Of a stretch of DNA of 31,874 nucleotides, positions 31,225 through 31,874 are shown piece by piece. A model generated the notes under the pieces. The model did not search any database, had not been told where the DNA came from, and was given only the letters and a program-made list of their open reading frames with translations. Within the stretch, counting starts at the first letter, position 1; every line of letters starts with the position of its first letter. The DNA comes from CAYURR01 sp964446745 (lineage in GTDB: Bacteria; Bacillota; Clostridia; Lachnospirales; WQUN01): assembly GCA_964446745.1 (NCBI GenBank), contig CAYURR010000013.1:1-31874 (forward strand), read 5' to 3'. Made by a program: the position numbers and the translations under genes.

Positions 31225-31874
31225 CTATTCCTTCACGCTTTTTAGTTCAAAATCAAAATGATAACGAATGAACATACGTGCCGCATCCGCGAGCTCCGTG
31301 ACACCTCGCTCGGTAAACTTGTGTTTGAACGCGTCCTTTAAATGCCGGGCCGTGATCTCATTTAATGTCTCGAGCGATGCATACGATAATATCGTATTGG
31401 GCTTCACATTCATACTGCACATCTGACATAGCATCCCCTCGTATCCAAAAAACGTCACCCTGCCCTCATTGCTCAAAAGCTCTGTTCCGCATTCACTGCA
31501 GTGTGTGACCTCGGGCATCAGCCCCAACAGCCCAAAGAACCGGAATTCGAATATCAGCGCAGGGATCTGAGGGTGCTGCGAGCGCGTGAGGCACCAGAGA
31601 CAGTTCAATAACAGCGTGAGTATCTCATCGCAGCTTAAACCGTCCAAAATCGCGCGGTCACAGAGCTCGAGCATCACAGATCCAAAACGCAATCTGTCGT
31701 AGTCCAGACGCAGCTCATAGAAATTCTCTATTATCTCGACCGAGCTGACCGAATAATATCCGCTGCCCTTTCGATTGACCTCGAACAAAAAAAAGTCCGC
31801 ATATGTAAACAGCGAGGTACCGGCCAAAAATTTACTTCTCGGCTTTCCGGCACCTCGCGCTGTCACAGTCATTT
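31225..31874 (-). CDS. recO: DNA repair protein RecO, N-terminus cut by window edge
   Basis: RecO helps load RecA onto SSB-coated DNA in recombinational repair. The visible 215 residues contain TARGAGKPRSKFLAGTSLF, the end of the N-terminal OB-fold, so about 30 residues lie outside the window. Then comes the helical domain (SVSSVEIIENFYELRLDYD, FEFRFFGLLGLMPEV) and a zinc site with CSEC and CQMC pairs. The ATG near the right edge is internal, as the OB-fold must start earlier. The next gene begins 21 bases after its stop. Confidence 0.93.
   Translation of the reverse strand, partial: MTVTARGAGKPRSKFLAGTSLFTYADFFLFEVNRKGSGYYSVSSVEIIENFYELRLDYDRLRFGSVMLELCDRAILDGLSCDEILTLLLNCLWCLTRSQHPQIPALIFEFRFFGLLGLMPEVTHCSECGTELLSNEGRVTFFGYEGMLCQMCSMNVKPNTILSYASLETLNEITARHLKDAFKHKFTERGVTELADAARMFIRYHFDFELKSVKE

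Noticed and set aside
1..31874. CRISPR arrays, tRNA or rRNA genes, insertion sequences, riboswitches
   Set aside because: No regularly spaced repeats, cloverleaf genes, transposase frames or recognised riboswitch cores were seen on either strand.

Overview
The window looks like a low-to-medium GC Bacillota chromosome, probably class Clostridia. The signs are Shine-Dalgarno sites of the AGGAGG type, LplB/LplC-type ABC sugar permeases, a LacI regulator, LytS-type and LytTR-type regulators, recO, cardiolipin synthase and a WXG100/EssC secretion locus. Lipoprotein signals occur and no outer-membrane gene is seen. Many isoleucine codons are ATA. Species cannot be fixed from the sequence.

Layout. 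1-1.4 kb: the tail of a glycosyltransferase with TPR-like helices, then a truncated and frameshifted remnant of a repeat surface protein. 1.5-2.7 kb: an iron-sulfur-flavoprotein-like oxidoreductase and a small methyltransferase, translationally coupled. 2.7-6.5 kb: divergent nagA and nagB (amino-sugar catabolism), with a LytS/YesM-type histidine kinase overlapping the nagB end. 6.6-13.7 kb: a carbohydrate uptake locus. On the minus strand are LplB-like permease, LplC-like permease, solute-binding lipoprotein and an unrecognised 511-residue protein. Divergent from them are a DUF1861 protein and a LacI regulator. No transport ATPase is present, so one must be shared from elsewhere.

13.7-28.5 kb: one long minus-strand gene train that I read as an unusual type VII (WXG100/EssC) secretion locus. 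In transcription order it holds an EssC-like FHA/FtsK ATPase, a LytTR regulator with a degenerate receiver, a possible EspG-like protein, a YukD-like ubiquitin fold, three WXG100-like proteins, a 1005-residue candidate substrate with an internal 124-residue repeat, a DUF4176 protein, a membrane-anchored degenerate FHA protein, a membrane VWA protein and a GH3 glycosidase. Gaps are mostly 3-37 bases or small overlaps. The usual Bacillota membrane partners EssA, EssB and EsaA are not recognisable. The VWA and FHA membrane proteins occupy the place where such partners would be expected, which makes this the most interesting region of the window.

28.5-31.9 kb: on the minus strand, recO (cut by the right edge), a response regulator with a SARP-like output domain, and cardiolipin synthase.

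Convergent genes here overlap at their 3' ends. The strongest terminator hairpins for two of the transcripts lie inside the opposing gene: one inside nagA for the plus-strand methyltransferase transcript, and one inside lacI for the minus-strand secretion/GH3 transcript. This predicts long antisense 3' ends that could couple neighbouring operons.
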